DNA of 59,432 nt from Polynucleobacter meluiroseus (GTDB lineage: Bacteria > Pseudomonadota > Gammaproteobacteria > Burkholderiales > Burkholderiaceae). The stretch covers positions 1-59,432 of the forward strand of contig CAMDKY010000006.1 in NCBI GenBank assembly GCA_945901245.1. Reading direction: 5' to 3'. The position numbers and the translations under genes are program-made. This document shows, piece by piece, positions 37,140-47,134 of the stretch. The notes beneath the pieces are model-generated. The model had not been told where the DNA came from. It did not search any database and was given only the letters and a program-made list of their open reading frames with translations. Every line of letters begins with the position of its first letter. The stretch's first letter is position 1.

Positions 37140-37340
37140 TTGGTTTTAGTTAAACACAATCAAGCAATTCATGAATTCAACTCCTTAGACGAGGCCATGG
37201 CCTTTGCCAAAGAATTGGGTGAATTTGTAACTATTCAGTTTGATGGCAAAGAGGTGGTGGGTGTATTTGGTGCCACTGGGGTTGCGAACGGCAAGTGCCC
37301 TGACGGAATCGATTATTCGTGGAAGAAGCGACGCAAGTAA
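37140..37340 (+). CDS. Small conserved-looking protein, 66 aa (TTG start)
   Basis: The ORF reads MVLVKHNQAIHEFNSLDEAM, then VTIQFDGKEVVGVFGATG and a basic end DYSWKKRRK. The codon use and composition look genuine, but the only start is a TTG with weak ribosome binding. No family recognised. It follows moaC by about 40 bp. Confidence 0.55.
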   Translation: MVLVKHNQAIHEFNSLDEAMAFAKELGEFVTIQFDGKEVVGVFGATGVANGKCPDGIDYSWKKRRK

Positions 37341-37377
37341 TTAAAAATGTAAGTTTTCAATTGTGAGTATTAATTAG

Positions 37378-37408
37378 TGGCGGCTAATCCTTTTGGAAAG
37401 AGCCGCCA
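37378..37408. terminator. Hairpin between the 66-aa gene and pilA
   Basis: An 8-bp stem TGGCGGCT (37378-37385) and AGCCGCCA (37401-37408) lies between two convergent genes. It can serve as a weak bidirectional terminator; no strong T tract follows on either strand. Confidence 0.5.
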
Positions 37409-37420
37409 GTCCTAACTACA

Positions 37421-37933
37421 TTACTTTGAAGTACGGCATTCCGATGGCAATAAGGGCTGAGGCAAATTACTCATGGCCGAGCGACAAGACCAGCCTCCAG
37501 ACCATGTTGCCCCATCCGGCTTGGATAAGTCGAGTGGCGTTGGCATTGCGGCATCGGGGTAATTGGTTGGAATGAGCACTAGGCTGTTGGTCCCTTGCGG
37601 TGCAACCGTTGCCTGAAAATCAATTGCAATTGCACCGGATTGCAAGATCTCAATGTCCTTGACGCTGCGTGTGGGAGAAAAGCTAAAAGCCCCTTGGGTT
37701 GCATCATTCATGGGTGCGACCCCCCCACTTGCAAATGCTTCGGTGACAGCTAACTTGGCACTCGATGACAGGTTCATGCCTTCAATAATCCGGCTGCGAG
37801 CAATGTAATCTTGATACTGCGGAACCGCAACGGCAACCAAAATACCGATGATGGCAACGACCACCATGACCTCAATCAGGGTGAAGCCATTTTTGTCAGC
37901 GGTGTCGATGGTGTTTTTGTTCTGTAGTGTCAT
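37421..37933 (-). CDS. pilA: Type IV pilin (170 aa)
   Basis: A prepilin with a short leader cut by PilD before F at NGFTLIEVMVVVAIIGILV, the hydrophobic assembly helix. The globular domain has a C-terminal Cys pair (SCRSAMSN...SEC), as in type IVa pilins. It would form the fibre of pili used for adhesion, motility or DNA uptake. It is unusual that its ATG lies only 11 bp after a terminator-like stem. Confidence 0.9.
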   Translation of the reverse strand: MTLQNKNTIDTADKNGFTLIEVMVVVAIIGILVAVAVPQYQDYIARSRIIEGMNLSSSAKLAVTEAFASGGVAPMNDATQGAFSFSPTRSVKDIEILQSGAIAIDFQATVAPQGTNSLVLIPTNYPDAAMPTPLDLSKPDGATWSGGWSCRSAMSNLPQPLLPSECRTSK

Positions 37934-37944
37934 ATCAATAAAAA

Positions 37945-37997
37945 TCCCCTAGTGAATGGAGCTCAATGATCTAACAAAGAGCCCACCAACTAGGGGA
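37945..37997 (-). promoter_or_regulatory. Stem-loop in the pilA leader overlapping its ribosome binding site
   Basis: A 9-bp outer stem (TCCCCTAGT 37945-37953 with ACTAGGGGA 37989-37997) encloses an inner GGGCTC/GAGCTC-type stem. On the minus strand the second outer arm AGGGGA is the only Shine-Dalgarno candidate and is followed by TTTTT, then the pilA ATG 11 bp later. It may be the terC terminator, a pilA translation control element, or both. Confidence 0.5.
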
Positions 37998-38045
37998 CTA
38001 ACTGCATCAGATTACTCTGATTTAAGTGTACGACTTTACTGCTTC

Positions 38046-38747
38046 TTAGTGCTCCTTCTTGCGTCTGCGCTTAGCAAGCTCGCCCACAACCATGACGCCC
38101 AAGGCACCCGCAATACTCGCCATTATGGCGAACTCTTGAATACCTTCACCGAATTGCTTGATCATGCCAGGATCCGTCATCATCATGCCGCCTGCAATCC
38201 AGCCGAGCAATCCGGCGCCCGCCGTCACAATCAGTGGGAAACGATCAATTAGGAAAAGCACCAAGCGACTACCCGCAATAATGATAGGTACTGAAACGAT
38301 TAAGCCAAAAACGATGTAGCCAAACTGATGGGCCTGATCGTCCACTTGCCCTGCAGCGCCCGCAATCGCTAAGACGTTATCCAAGCTCATGACCAAATCA
38401 GCGACGATGATGGTCTTGATCGCTGCAAACAATTTATCTGGGGCCTCCAAGTCATTACCGTCGTGACCGCTGTTATCTGCCATCAGCTTGTAGCCAATCC
38501 AGAGAAGCAGTAAACCGCCCACCACCTTCAGATATGGAATTTGCAAGAGCGTGACTGCGAAAATGGTCAAGATAATACGCAAAATAATTGCACCGGCTGT
38601 ACCCCATAAAATACCAGCGCGACGTTGGTTAGGATGCAAGTTACGGCAGGCCAATGCAATGATCACCGCATTATCGCCGCCCAGCAAAATATCAATCAAA
38701 ATGATCTGCAAAACGACAGACCAATCTAACATTGCAAGAAATTCCAT
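38046..38747 (-). CDS. TerC/YjbE-family membrane transporter (233 aa)
   Basis: A seven-helix membrane protein with the family's acidic metal motifs DILLGGDNAVIIALACRNL and DLVMSLDNVLAIAGAAG. TerC relatives export manganese or assist secreted metalloproteins. No yybP-ykoY-type riboswitch was seen in the 60-bp leader. A basic C-terminal tail (KRRRKKEH) ends the protein. The gene is between sucD and pilA. Confidence 0.9.
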   Translation of the reverse strand: MEFLAMLDWSVVLQIILIDILLGGDNAVIIALACRNLHPNQRRAGILWGTAGAIILRIILTIFAVTLLQIPYLKVVGGLLLLWIGYKLMADNSGHDGNDLEAPDKLFAAIKTIIVADLVMSLDNVLAIAGAAGQVDDQAHQFGYIVFGLIVSVPIIIAGSRLVLFLIDRFPLIVTAGAGLLGWIAGGMMMTDPGMIKQFGEGIQEFAIMASIAGALGVMVVGELAKRRRKKEH

Positions 38748-38808
38748 GTCATCCTCTAATAATTATTGTGTGTTGAACAACTACTACGGGTAAAGCAAAT
38801 ACCTAAAA

Positions 38809-39702
38809 CTAAATCATTGCCTTTAACAGGTTAGCCATTTCAGAAGGGTTGCGCGTGACCTTAAAGCCGCACTCTTCCATTACTGCTAATTTGGCATCTG
38901 CTGTATCCGCTCCGCCAGAGATCAAAGCGCCGGCATGGCCCATGCGCTTACCGGGAGGCGCGGTTACGCCAGCGATAAAACCAACGATGGGTTTTTTCAT
39001 ATTATCTTTGCACCAGAGGGCTGCTTCTGCCTCATCCGGTCCACCAATCTCACCAATCATGATGACGGCATCGGTTTCAGGATCGTCGTTAAACATGCGC
39101 ATGATGTCGATGTGCTTCAGACCATTAATCGGGTCGCCGCCAATACCGACTGCGGTCGACTGACCTAAACCAATGGCGCTCAACTGACCTACTGCTTCGT
39201 AGGTCAAGGTGCCCGAACGGCTGACAACGCCAATGCGGCCTTTTTTATGGATGTGACCAGGCATGATGCCGATCTTGATTTCGTCGGGGGTAATGATGCC
39301 TGGGCAGTTAGGACCAAGCAGTAAAGTCTTCTTGCCGCCCTTGGCTTCTTTTTGCGCCATCTTATTGCGCACTTCCAGCATATCGCGCACCGGAATGCCT
39401 TCGGTAATGCAAATCACAAAATCTAAATCAGCCTCGACTGCCTCCCAGATGGCAGCAGCAGCGCCTGGAGGCGGTACGTATATAACCGAAACCGTTGCGC
39501 CGGTTTGCTGCGCAGCCTCTTTAACAGTGCCGTAAATGGGAATATTAAAAATCGACTCGCCGGCTTTTTTGGGATTGACACCGGCTACGAAACAATTTTT
39601 TCCGTTTGCGTACTCTTGGCATTTCTCAGTATGAAACTGCCCGGTCTTGCCGGTAATACCCTGTGTAATTACTTTTGTATTTTTATTAATCAATATTGAC
39701 AT
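38809..39702 (-). CDS. sucD: Succinyl-CoA synthetase alpha subunit (297 aa)
   Basis: The CoA-binding, His-phosphorylated subunit of the TCA-cycle enzyme. Segments [41 protein letters not shown] and phospho-His region [14 protein letters not shown] are present. It follows sucC by 14 bp, same operon. Confidence 0.98.
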   Translation of the reverse strand: MSILINKNTKVITQGITGKTGQFHTEKCQEYANGKNCFVAGVNPKKAGESIFNIPIYGTVKEAAQQTGATVSVIYVPPPGAAAAIWEAVEADLDFVICITEGIPVRDMLEVRNKMAQKEAKGGKKTLLLGPNCPGIITPDEIKIGIMPGHIHKKGRIGVVSRSGTLTYEAVGQLSAIGLGQSTAVGIGGDPINGLKHIDIMRMFNDDPETDAVIMIGEIGGPDEAEAALWCKDNMKKPIVGFIAGVTAPPGKRMGHAGALISGGADTADAKLAVMEECGFKVTRNPSEMANLLKAMI

Positions 39703-39716
39703 GGTGATTTCCTTGA

Positions 39717-40886
39717 TTATTTCTGTTTTTTAGCCGCAGCAACCACTTTGGTTGCTGCTTCTGCCATGGAGTCGGCGCTGATGATCGGTAAGCCGGATTC
39801 AGCCAAAATCTTTTTGCCTAAATCTTCGTTCGTACCCTTCATACGCACAACCAGTGGCACAGATAAATTCACTGCCTTACAGGCAGTCACCACGCCATCG
39901 GCAATCACATCGCAGCGCATAATGCCGCCGAAGATGTTGACCAAAATGGCTTCCACGCTCTTATTTTTGAGCATGATCTTAAATGCTTCGGTTACTTTTT
40001 CTGCAGTAGCGCCGCCTCCTACGTCGAGGAAGTTGGCTGGCTGCCCACCAAAGAGCTTAATCGTATCCATAGTGGCCATGGCAAGGCCAGCGCCATTGAC
40101 GAGGCAACCAATATTGCCGTCGAGTGAGATGTACGCCAAATCAAACTTAGACGCTTCGATCTCTGCAGGGTCTTCTTCGTCTTCATCGCGATATGCGACG
40201 ATCTCCGGATGACGGAACAGGGCATTGGGATCAAAGTTGAACTTGGCATCCAAGGCCTTAATGTTGCCATTGCCCTCCAAAATCAGTGGGTTGATTTCAA
40301 CAAGTGAGGCATCGGTCTCCCAATAGGTTTTGTAAAGATTCTTAAAAACTTCGCGGGCTTTTGCAACAGAACCATCAGGTACACCAATGCCATGGGCAAT
40401 GGTGTCGCACTGGGCATCGGTTAAGCCGACCAATGGATCGACAAAGACCTTTATGATTTTTTCAGGGGAATGCTCTGCTACCTCTTCAATGTCCATGCCG
40501 CCTTCGCTGGAAGCCATGATCACGTTTTTCTGTGATCCGCGATCAGTCACGATACTGAAGTAGTACTCTTTTTTGATATCAGCGCCGTCTTCAATTAAGA
40601 GCCGGCGTACTTTTTGACCTTCTGGGCCGGTTTGATGGGTTTTAAGCTGCATGCCCATAATTTCACTGGCGTATTTTTTGACTTCATCCATGCTCTTGGC
40701 TAATTTCACGCCGCCGCCCTTGCCGCGACCACCCGCATGAATCTGAGCCTTAACCACCCACACCGGACCGCCTAGTTTTGCGGCAGCATCCATTGCTTCC
40801 TCCACGCTGTGCGCTGGAATGCCATTGGGGACTGGAACATTAAATTGGCGCAGCAGCGCCTTGCCCTGATACTCGTGAATTTTCAT
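39717..40886 (-). CDS. sucC: Succinyl-CoA synthetase beta subunit (389 aa)
   Basis: The ATP-grasp, nucleotide-binding subunit, starting [20 protein letters not shown] with [16 protein letters not shown] and [13 protein letters not shown]. It forms the heterotetramer with SucD. It is first in the operon; about 165 bp upstream separate it from recX, with no obvious structure seen. Confidence 0.98.
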   Translation of the reverse strand: MKIHEYQGKALLRQFNVPVPNGIPAHSVEEAMDAAAKLGGPVWVVKAQIHAGGRGKGGGVKLAKSMDEVKKYASEIMGMQLKTHQTGPEGQKVRRLLIEDGADIKKEYYFSIVTDRGSQKNVIMASSEGGMDIEEVAEHSPEKIIKVFVDPLVGLTDAQCDTIAHGIGVPDGSVAKAREVFKNLYKTYWETDASLVEINPLILEGNGNIKALDAKFNFDPNALFRHPEIVAYRDEDEEDPAEIEASKFDLAYISLDGNIGCLVNGAGLAMATMDTIKLFGGQPANFLDVGGGATAEKVTEAFKIMLKNKSVEAILVNIFGGIMRCDVIADGVVTACKAVNLSVPLVVRMKGTNEDLGKKILAESGLPIISADSMAEAATKVVAAAKKQK

Positions 40887-41052
40887 CGTTACTCCGGAAA
40901 CTGTCTGTGCGTGCAGCTAATGGTTAATTAGGACCTATTTTGCCTTTAGCTAAATTTCACAGATTTGACCGCAGTCAACTTAAAAAAATTAGGTTATTGG
41001 CAAACGAATGTAAGTCTATCATTTTGCAGTGCATCATTTACCATTTTCTGCA

Positions 41053-41619
41053 CTATTCAGCCCCTTTTTGACGCCCGCCGATGACCTTGGCAACGATTTC
41101 CGGGTTGAAACCTTTTGATACCAAAAACCGGTACTGTTTAGCCCGTAATTTCTGATCTTCAGCAATGCTGCCGAATTTCCGCTCAAAGAGCTCTTTGGCT
41201 CGCTGAAACTCGGTCGTTTTTAGGCTGTCCAACAAAGCGAGCGAGGTATCGCTTGCCACACCCGCCCGCTGCAACTCGTCTTTTATCTTACGCACACCGT
41301 AGCGCTCACTGCGCCGCCTTACTAAAGCCTCGGCAAAGCGCACATCGGAAAGCCAGCCGCGCTTCTCAAAGTCATCCAATACCGCCTCAATCTGCAATTC
41401 GCGCGATAGTCCTGAGGGATCTGTTTGCTTACTCTCTTGATCGTGCTCCTGCGGATTGCTGGCCCGGTCTGCTTTTGCTTGGAGGCTTAGGTAATCGCTA
41501 AGCTTTTTTGCCAATTCTGCACGGCTATGTTCACGCTGCGATAAAAGGCGCAAAGCCCGAGCTTTAAGACTCGGGCTTTGTTTTTTGCGGCCGACGGAAT
41601 CAGGCATCTGCCGATTCAA
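41053..41619 (-). CDS. recX: Regulatory protein RecX (188 aa)
   Basis: A helical-repeat protein that inhibits RecA filaments. It has [40 protein letters not shown] and [15 protein letters not shown]. The start overlaps the recA end by 20 bp, so the two are co-transcribed and coupled. An 11-bp inverted repeat lies inside its first codons (41551-41580). Confidence 0.93.
   Translation of the reverse strand: MNRQMPDSVGRKKQSPSLKARALRLLSQREHSRAELAKKLSDYLSLQAKADRASNPQEHDQESKQTDPSGLSRELQIEAVLDDFEKRGWLSDVRFAEALVRRRSERYGVRKIKDELQRAGVASDTSLALLDSLKTTEFQRAKELFERKFGSIAEDQKLRAKQYRFLVSKGFNPEIVAKVIGGRQKGAE
41551..41580. repeat. 11-bp inverted repeat inside the 5' end of recX
   Basis: CAAAGCCCGAG (41551-41561), eight bases, then CTCGGGCTTTG (41570-41580). 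On the plus strand TTTTTTG follows. On the recA-recX transcript the stem comes just after the recA stop and may reduce recX expression. Confidence 0.6.
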
Positions 41620-42697
41620 TCTCCGCGTCGTCTACCGCATTGGTGATTGCAATACCAGCTTTCACGCCCAGCTTGGCACGAATCTTGGCTTCAATGTCTT
41701 TCGCAATTTCAGGATTCTCCCTCAAAAATTCGCGAACATTATCTTTGCCTTGACCAATGCGATCGCCGTTATAGCTATACCAAGAACCAGACTTCTCTAC
41801 GAGATCGGCTTCTACGCCCATATCGATTATTTCACCTTCACGTGAAATACCTGCGCCATACATGATGTCAAAAATAGCCTCGCGGAATGGCGGTGAGACC
41901 TTGTTTTTAACTACCTTCACGCGGGTTTCATTGCCGACTACTTCATCGCCCTTTTTGATGCTACCAATGCGGCGAATATCTAAACGCATGGTGGCGTAGA
42001 ACTTCAATGCATTGCCACCCGTAGTTGTTTCTGGGGAACCAAACATCACGCCAATCTTCATGCGAATCTGGTTAATGAAGATCACCATGGAGTTGGTCTT
42101 CTTGATCGTGCCGGTTAATTTACGCAAGGCTTGGCTCATCAAACGCGCTTGCAAACCAGGCAATGAGTCACCCATATCGCCTTCAATCTCTGCGCGCGGA
42201 ACTAGGGCTGCCACGGAGTCAATCACAATTAAATCGATTGAGCCGGAACGCACTAAGGCATCTGCAATCTCAAGCGCTTGTTCGCCTGTATCTGGCTGGG
42301 AGATGAGTAAGTTATTCACGTCCACACCCAGGCGGGAGGCGTACTGCACATCGAGTGCATGCTCGGCATCGATGAATGCGCAGGTACCGCCAATCTTTTG
42401 CATTTCAGCAATTGCATGCAATGTCAGGGTTGTTTTTCCAGATGACTCAGGGCCATAAATTTCAATCACGCGACCACGTGCAAGTCCGCCGACTCCGAGG
42501 GCAATGTCTAAGCCCAAAGAACCGCTAGAGACCACCTGAATATCTTGATTGATTTCAGCATCACCCAAACGCATGATGGAGCCCTTGCCAAACTGCTTTT
42601 CGATTTGCGCCAATGCCGCCGATAAGGCTTTTTGCTTATCGCCGCTCATGCCATCAAATTCCGATGATGCTGTTTTTTTCTTATCGTCCATTGCCAT
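41600..42697 (-). CDS. recA: Recombinase RecA (365 aa)
   Basis: DNA strand-exchange ATPase and SOS co-protease. Walker A is [10 protein letters not shown], Walker [11 protein letters not shown], loop L2 [20 protein letters not shown]. Length and motifs are complete. A LexA box lies about 95 bp upstream. recX follows and overlaps its 3' end. Confidence 0.99.
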   Translation of the reverse strand: MAMDDKKKTASSEFDGMSGDKQKALSAALAQIEKQFGKGSIMRLGDAEINQDIQVVSSGSLGLDIALGVGGLARGRVIEIYGPESSGKTTLTLHAIAEMQKIGGTCAFIDAEHALDVQYASRLGVDVNNLLISQPDTGEQALEIADALVRSGSIDLIVIDSVAALVPRAEIEGDMGDSLPGLQARLMSQALRKLTGTIKKTNSMVIFINQIRMKIGVMFGSPETTTGGNALKFYATMRLDIRRIGSIKKGDEVVGNETRVKVVKNKVSPPFREAIFDIMYGAGISREGEIIDMGVEADLVEKSGSWYSYNGDRIGQGKDNVREFLRENPEIAKDIEAKIRAKLGVKAGIAITNAVDDAEIESADA

Positions 42698-42790
42698 CCT
42701 TTGCTTTTGCCTTTTCGTCTTTTGCCTTCAATGGGGGTACAACCCGCCTCTTTTTCACCTGTTGCACTGCTTTAATCAATCTGGGATCTA

Positions 42791-42806
42791 CTGTATATAA
42801 AAACAG
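42791..42806 (-). promoter_or_regulatory. LexA (SOS) box upstream of recA
   Basis: CTGTATATAAAAACAG is a perfect CTGT-N8-ACAG LexA site, 94 bp before the recA ATG. On the minus strand a TTGCAA at about the right distance could be the -35 of the recA promoter, which LexA would block. Confidence 0.9.
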
Positions 42807-42847
42807 TGGTTATTGCAAGTGCTGTTTATTTCGGCTCACGTTGCTGC

Positions 42848-43378
42848 CTAGTTTGCTCTTGATGGGGCCTGGTTCTGGGGCACTTTAGCTGCCCACCAAA
42901 ACAGCAATGGCATCGCAATAGCCCAAATTAGTGCAAGTAAAACAAGGGCTTGCGTTTCATTACCCCAAGTCGCTGCCCCTAATTTTACGCCCGCCAGATA
43001 GGACAATGGTCCAGTAATGGCCCCCAATACCCCAGCCAGGAGGTATCGCCCCCGCAGCCAAGACATCGATTCATTTAAGGTACACCCCAGAATGACCCAC
43101 AAGGACACCATCCAGATTGGGGAAAGGTCTGGCAGAAGCCCTTTTGACTCAAAGACCAGACTACCCGTTTGCAACAGCAGGGTATCGGCACAAATGCCCA
43201 GCAGCGCAATCTTCAGTAGCAAGCTCGCTTCTTGAGTTCGGGCAGGCGATTGCCACAAATGAAAGCCAGTTACGGCTAGGCAAAAAAACACGGCCGCAGT
43301 CACATAACCATAAGCCGCGCCCAAAATGCAGGCAAACCAGCCGAGCTGGAACAAAACAAAGTTGATCAGTTTACGCAC
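42848..43378 (-). CDS. DUF2878 membrane protein (176 aa)
   Basis: A five- or six-helix inner-membrane protein beginning LINFVLFQLGWFACILGAAY, with the conserved WGNETQAL-like and LNESMSWLRGRYLLAGVLGA segments of the DUF2878 family. Function unknown. It is the third gene of a cluster with DUF3833 and a chalcone-isomerase-like protein, which elsewhere is linked to cyclopropane or furan fatty-acid modification genes, not present here. Confidence 0.8.
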   Translation of the reverse strand: MRKLINFVLFQLGWFACILGAAYGYVTAAVFFCLAVTGFHLWQSPARTQEASLLLKIALLGICADTLLLQTGSLVFESKGLLPDLSPIWMVSLWVILGCTLNESMSWLRGRYLLAGVLGAITGPLSYLAGVKLGAATWGNETQALVLLALIWAIAMPLLFWWAAKVPQNQAPSRAN

Positions 43379-43401
43379 AGAAGAGTCCAGACAAAGGCGA
43401 T

Positions 43402-43950
43402 TTACCGCTTGTAAAAGGCCAGTGTTACTTCGCCCAAGTAAATCCCGAACTTACTCATTTGGGCCCGGTTGATCATGACCTTATCGTCCATCAAATACAT
43501 CCAGTCATCGAACTGCACGTTGTAAACCTTGCCATCTACCGGTAATGCCAAGGTGTATTTCCAGTTTAAGGCATTGCCTGCCATCAGGCCAGTGGCAGAC
43601 CCAACCACATCATCGGCAGTGCCGGTAAAGACGCCGGGGGCTGTTTCCGTCAAGGTCCAAATGCGTTTTTGGGTTGTGCCGTCGGAGTAGAAAAAGTCCT
43701 CATCTAAGGTGCCTACCCGTTTACCGTCCTTGACCTCCCAGCTGGCTTTCATGACTACTTTGAACCGTTTCACGACCTCATTGCTACGATTGGTAAAAAT
43801 ACCGTACGCATCAATCGTGCCATTGAAGTAGGTCGTCAGATCCAGAACTGGCTTTTCTTTGGCGTACATCGATACCTGGGGTGCAGAACAGCCGCCTATG
43901 AATAAAAGGGTCGCAAAACACAACACAGCAGAACGGAGTAGGGATTTCAT
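43402..43950 (-). CDS. DUF3833 lipoprotein (182 aa)
   Basis: A lipobox (LLFIGGC, Cys 21) follows a signal peptide. The rest matches DUF3833: LDLTTYFNGTIDAYGIFTNR, EDFFYSDGTTQKRIW and VYNVQFDDWMYLMDDKVMIN. Probably a lipocalin-like envelope protein that may handle lipids. It overlaps the upstream chalcone-isomerase-like gene by four bases. Confidence 0.85.
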   Translation of the reverse strand: MKSLLRSAVLCFATLLFIGGCSAPQVSMYAKEKPVLDLTTYFNGTIDAYGIFTNRSNEVVKRFKVVMKASWEVKDGKRVGTLDEDFFYSDGTTQKRIWTLTETAPGVFTGTADDVVGSATGLMAGNALNWKYTLALPVDGKVYNVQFDDWMYLMDDKVMINRAQMSKFGIYLGEVTLAFYKR

Positions 43951-44540
43951 TTAGGGGTCTCACAGGTTGGGGCAAGAATCGCAGGGGCGCATGCCTGCCC
44001 GATTAGGGCGGTTCTCAGCTTTGGTACGCTTGTTTTGGGGTCAAGCCAAATGGAAAAGAATGCTTTGGCAAACTCCTCACCATCCATTTCGCCCCTTAGC
44101 TTGCCGTTGTATAGGAAAACAGTGCCTCGCCCCGGCACGTAAATTGCGGTTAGTGAACTGCCTGGGATCACATCGGGAAAAATCACATCCAATTTTTTTC
44201 CCCACGCATTGCGGTCGACTTCACTGATCCCAAGGCGCTGCATTTCTTCCATAGTGCGCTTACTAATATCTGTGCCCTTCAGCGCCCGTAAGTAATTGAG
44301 ATCCAAGGCAAAGCCGGCTTGGCCGCGCTGATCAGCAACATAAAGGCGTGCGTCATAGACATCAAAACCCCAAAATGTTAGCCGGCCCTGCCCCTGCAAT
44401 TGCAGTCCCTTCACATAAGGATCCAAGGCTTCTTTGGCCTGCGCTGGGGTAATCAAGAGCAGTGTTGCCGCTAGAAACAGCATTCCCAAGATAACGGCGC
44501 GGGCGCGCTGGGTAAGCGGAAAAGAATGCGAAATAGTCAT
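43947..44540 (-). CDS. Exported chalcone-isomerase-like protein (197 aa)
   Basis: After a signal peptide (ILGMLFLAATLLLITPAQA) it shows GRLTFWGFDVYDARLYVADQ, DISKRTMEEMQRLG and the C-terminal GEEFAKAFFSIWLDP typical of bacterial chalcone-isomerase-like proteins. These lack flavonoid activity and are thought to bind fatty acids. It is first of three genes that probably act together in the envelope. Confidence 0.85.
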   Translation of the reverse strand: MTISHSFPLTQRARAVILGMLFLAATLLLITPAQAKEALDPYVKGLQLQGQGRLTFWGFDVYDARLYVADQRGQAGFALDLNYLRALKGTDISKRTMEEMQRLGISEVDRNAWGKKLDVIFPDVIPGSSLTAIYVPGRGTVFLYNGKLRGEMDGEEFAKAFFSIWLDPKTSVPKLRTALIGQACAPAILAPTCETPK

Positions 44541-44618
44541 GATTCAAGCATATCGAAGTTTCACTGATCCTGCTTACAATACCCTATCGGCATTACGGCA
44601 TGAAGTCCCCAACCACCT

Positions 44619-45047
44619 ATGAATGAAAGCAAACCCATGGTACTGAAATTAGGTTACAAGCAGCTGATTGCAGAGGCGATGGAGAAAATTGATACCCTCG
44701 ATCAAACAGAAGCAATGGCTCTGCTGGATGATCCCGACACATTATTTGTGGATATTCGCGATGTGCGTGAGCTGGAGCGCGAAGGCATGATTCCGCATGC
44801 ATTTCATGCACCGCGCGGCATGCTGGAATTTTGGGTTGATCCCGAGAGCCCCTATTACAAACCCGAGCTGGGTTCTGGCAAGCGCCTGTTGTTGTACTGT
44901 GGCTCTGCTTGGCGCTCTGCCTTGGCCACTGAAATACTGCAACGCATGGGCGTACCCCGAGTTTGCCACATCGAAGGGGGCTTTTCAGCCTGGAAAAAAG
45001 CAGGTCTGCCAGTAGCAGAGAAGCCCAGTAAACCGGCGGCCGCGTAA
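44619..45047 (+). CDS. Rhodanese-like sulfurtransferase (142 aa)
   Basis: A single rhodanese domain (about residues 28-135) with DTLFVDIRDVRELEREG and active loop L-Y-C-G-S-A-W-R-S, the Cys being the persulfide carrier. The ATG at 44637 would shorten the N terminus by six residues. It lies alone upstream of htpG. Confidence 0.9.
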   Translation: MNESKPMVLKLGYKQLIAEAMEKIDTLDQTEAMALLDDPDTLFVDIRDVRELEREGMIPHAFHAPRGMLEFWVDPESPYYKPELGSGKRLLLYCGSAWRSALATEILQRMGVPRVCHIEGGFSAWKKAGLPVAEKPSKPAAA

Positions 45048-45107
45048 TACCCTGTATTACTCTGCAATGCCCTGTCTAAATGGATGGATGCGTTTAAGCT
45101 CAGCCCC

Positions 45108-45135
45108 CTTGAAAATCCAAGCTCTGCCCTCACCT
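45108..45135 (+). promoter_or_regulatory. Possible sigma32 promoter of htpG
   Basis: CTTGAAA at 45108-45114 is followed 12 bases later by CCCTCACCT (45127-45135), a fair match to CTTGAAA-N11-16-CCCATNT. It is about 90 bp before the htpG start. The -10 is imperfect. Confidence 0.45.
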
Positions 45136-45225
45136 CTTTACCTAAGGCGGATTGCATTGTTTGCTGCATGCAACATCTACTGCCCAACCCAGCCCTATCC
45201 ACCCCTTTTTTAGTACTGACACACC

Positions 45226-47127
45226 ATGACGACTGACCAAAAAGAAACCTTAGGCTTTCAGGCTGAAGTAAAGCAGTTACTGCAACTCATGATTCATTCC
45301 TTGTATTCCAATAAGGAAATTTTCTTACGCGAACTCATCTCGAACGCATCCGATGCGGCCGATAAACTACGCTTTGAGGCCATGACCCACCCCGACTGGT
45401 ATGAGGCTAATCCAGACTTGGCGATTCAGGTTGAATTAGACAAAGCAGCCCGTACGCTGACCATTTCCGATAATGGCATTGGCATGAGCCGCGATGAAGT
45501 CATCAGTAATTTAGGCACAATCGCCAAATCGGGTACCAAAGAATTTTTCTCCAAGCTCTCTGGTGACGAGCAAAAAGACGCTGCGCTGATTGGTCAGTTT
45601 GGCGTTGGTTTTTACTCAGCCTTTATTGTTGCTGATCGCATTACCGTGGAAACCCGCAGGGCTGGTCTGCCAGCGAGTGATGGTATTCGTTGGGAGTCCG
45701 ATGGCTCTGGTGAATTTACCGTCGAGCCCATCAATCGGCCCGAGCGCGGCACATCCATCATCTTGCACCTGCGCGAAGGGGAAGATGATTTCTTGTCACC
45801 CTACAAACTCAAGTCGATCATCCGCAAATACTCGGATCACATCTCCTTGCCGATTCAGATGCGCAAAGAAGAGTGGGATGAAGAGAAAAAAGAGCAGGTA
45901 GTTAAAGATGAGTTTGAAGCGATTAATCAAGCCAGTGCCCTTTGGTCACGCTCTAAATCCGAAATCAGTGATGAGCAATACACCGAGTTTTACAAGCACC
46001 TCTCCCATGACTTTGAAGGCCCCTTGTGCTATTCACACAACCGCGTAGAGGGCCGTAGTGAATTCACCCAATTGCTTTACATACCTGCGCATGCCCCATT
46101 TGATTTGTGGGACCGCAATAAGCGGGGTGGCATTCAGTTGTATGTGAAGCGTGTTTTCATCATGGATGATGCCGAGCAACTGATGCCAACCTATTTGCGT
46201 TTTGTGACGGGGGTGATTGATTCAACCGACCTGCCACTCAATGTCTCCCGGGAAATTCTGCAAGAGTCACGTGATGTCAAAGTTATCCGCGAGAGTTCAA
46301 CCAAACGCGTCCTCAGCATGCTGGAGGAATTAGCAAACAGCGAAGATACTGCCAAGTTAGAAAAGTACCGTACCTTTTGGACTGAATTTGGCCAGGTGCT
46401 TAAGGAAGGGATTGGTGAAGATCAAGGCAATCAAGAGCGCCTAGCGAAGCTACTGCGCTTTGCCAGCACCCACAGCGATACTGCCGAACAAACGACCTCC
46501 CTAGCGGATTACGTCGGCCGTATGAAAGAAGGTCAAGAGGCGATCTTTTACGTAACCGGCGAAACATTCAATGCCGCCCAAAATAGCCCCCACCTCGAAA
46601 TCTTCCGTAAGAAGGGGGTCGAAGTGCTACTTCTTTCCGATCGGGTGGACGAGTGGATGTTGTCTTTTATGCCTGAGTTTGAGGGCAAAAAGCTCACCTC
46701 CGTTGCAAAAGGCGGATTGGATTTAGGTCAGCTTGCCGACGAATCCGAAAAGAAAGAACAAGAATCGACCGAGAAAGAATTCAAAGACCTGCTTGAGAAG
46801 ATGAAAACCGCCTTGAACGAAAAAGCAAAAGACGTGCGCGTGACCTTTCGTTTAACGGATTCCCCTGCCTGCTTAGTTGCTGATGAAAACGAACTCTCGG
46901 GCAATTTGTTGCGCATGCTCAAAGCAGCTGGTCAAGATGCGCCGAGCACCAAACCCATCTTGGAAATTAATCCCGATCATCCTTTGGTTTTAAAACTTAA
47001 GCATGACGATGCAGCATTTGATGAATGGGCCAACTTACTCTTTGATCAAGCGCTGCTTGCGGAGGGCGGCCACTTAAGTGATCCAGCGAATTTCGTAAAA
47101 CGCATGAACAAAATGCTATTAGGCTAA
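45226..47127 (+). CDS. htpG: Molecular chaperone HtpG, Hsp90 family (633 aa)
   Basis: An ATP-dependent homodimeric chaperone. The N domain shows [30 protein letters not shown] and [20 protein letters not shown]; the middle domain [13 protein letters not shown] and [20 protein letters not shown]; the C domain ends normally. Length typical. A possible heat-shock promoter lies upstream and an OsmC gene follows by 7 bp. Confidence 0.98.
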   Translation: MTTDQKETLGFQAEVKQLLQLMIHSLYSNKEIFLRELISNASDAADKLRFEAMTHPDWYEANPDLAIQVELDKAARTLTISDNGIGMSRDEVISNLGTIAKSGTKEFFSKLSGDEQKDAALIGQFGVGFYSAFIVADRITVETRRAGLPASDGIRWESDGSGEFTVEPINRPERGTSIILHLREGEDDFLSPYKLKSIIRKYSDHISLPIQMRKEEWDEEKKEQVVKDEFEAINQASALWSRSKSEISDEQYTEFYKHLSHDFEGPLCYSHNRVEGRSEFTQLLYIPAHAPFDLWDRNKRGGIQLYVKRVFIMDDAEQLMPTYLRFVTGVIDSTDLPLNVSREILQESRDVKVIRESSTKRVLSMLEELANSEDTAKLEKYRTFWTEFGQVLKEGIGEDQGNQERLAKLLRFASTHSDTAEQTTSLADYVGRMKEGQEAIFYVTGETFNAAQNSPHLEIFRKKGVEVLLLSDRVDEWMLSFMPEFEGKKLTSVAKGGLDLGQLADESEKKEQESTEKEFKDLLEKMKTALNEKAKDVRVTFRLTDSPACLVADENELSGNLLRMLKAAGQDAPSTKPILEINPDHPLVLKLKHDDAAFDEWANLLFDQALLAEGGHLSDPANFVKRMNKMLLG

Positions 47128-47134
47128 AAACACC

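Noticed and set aside
38748-38808. Manganese riboswitch upstream of the TerC gene
   Set aside because: The leader is only about 60 bp and shows no yybP-ykoY-like core.
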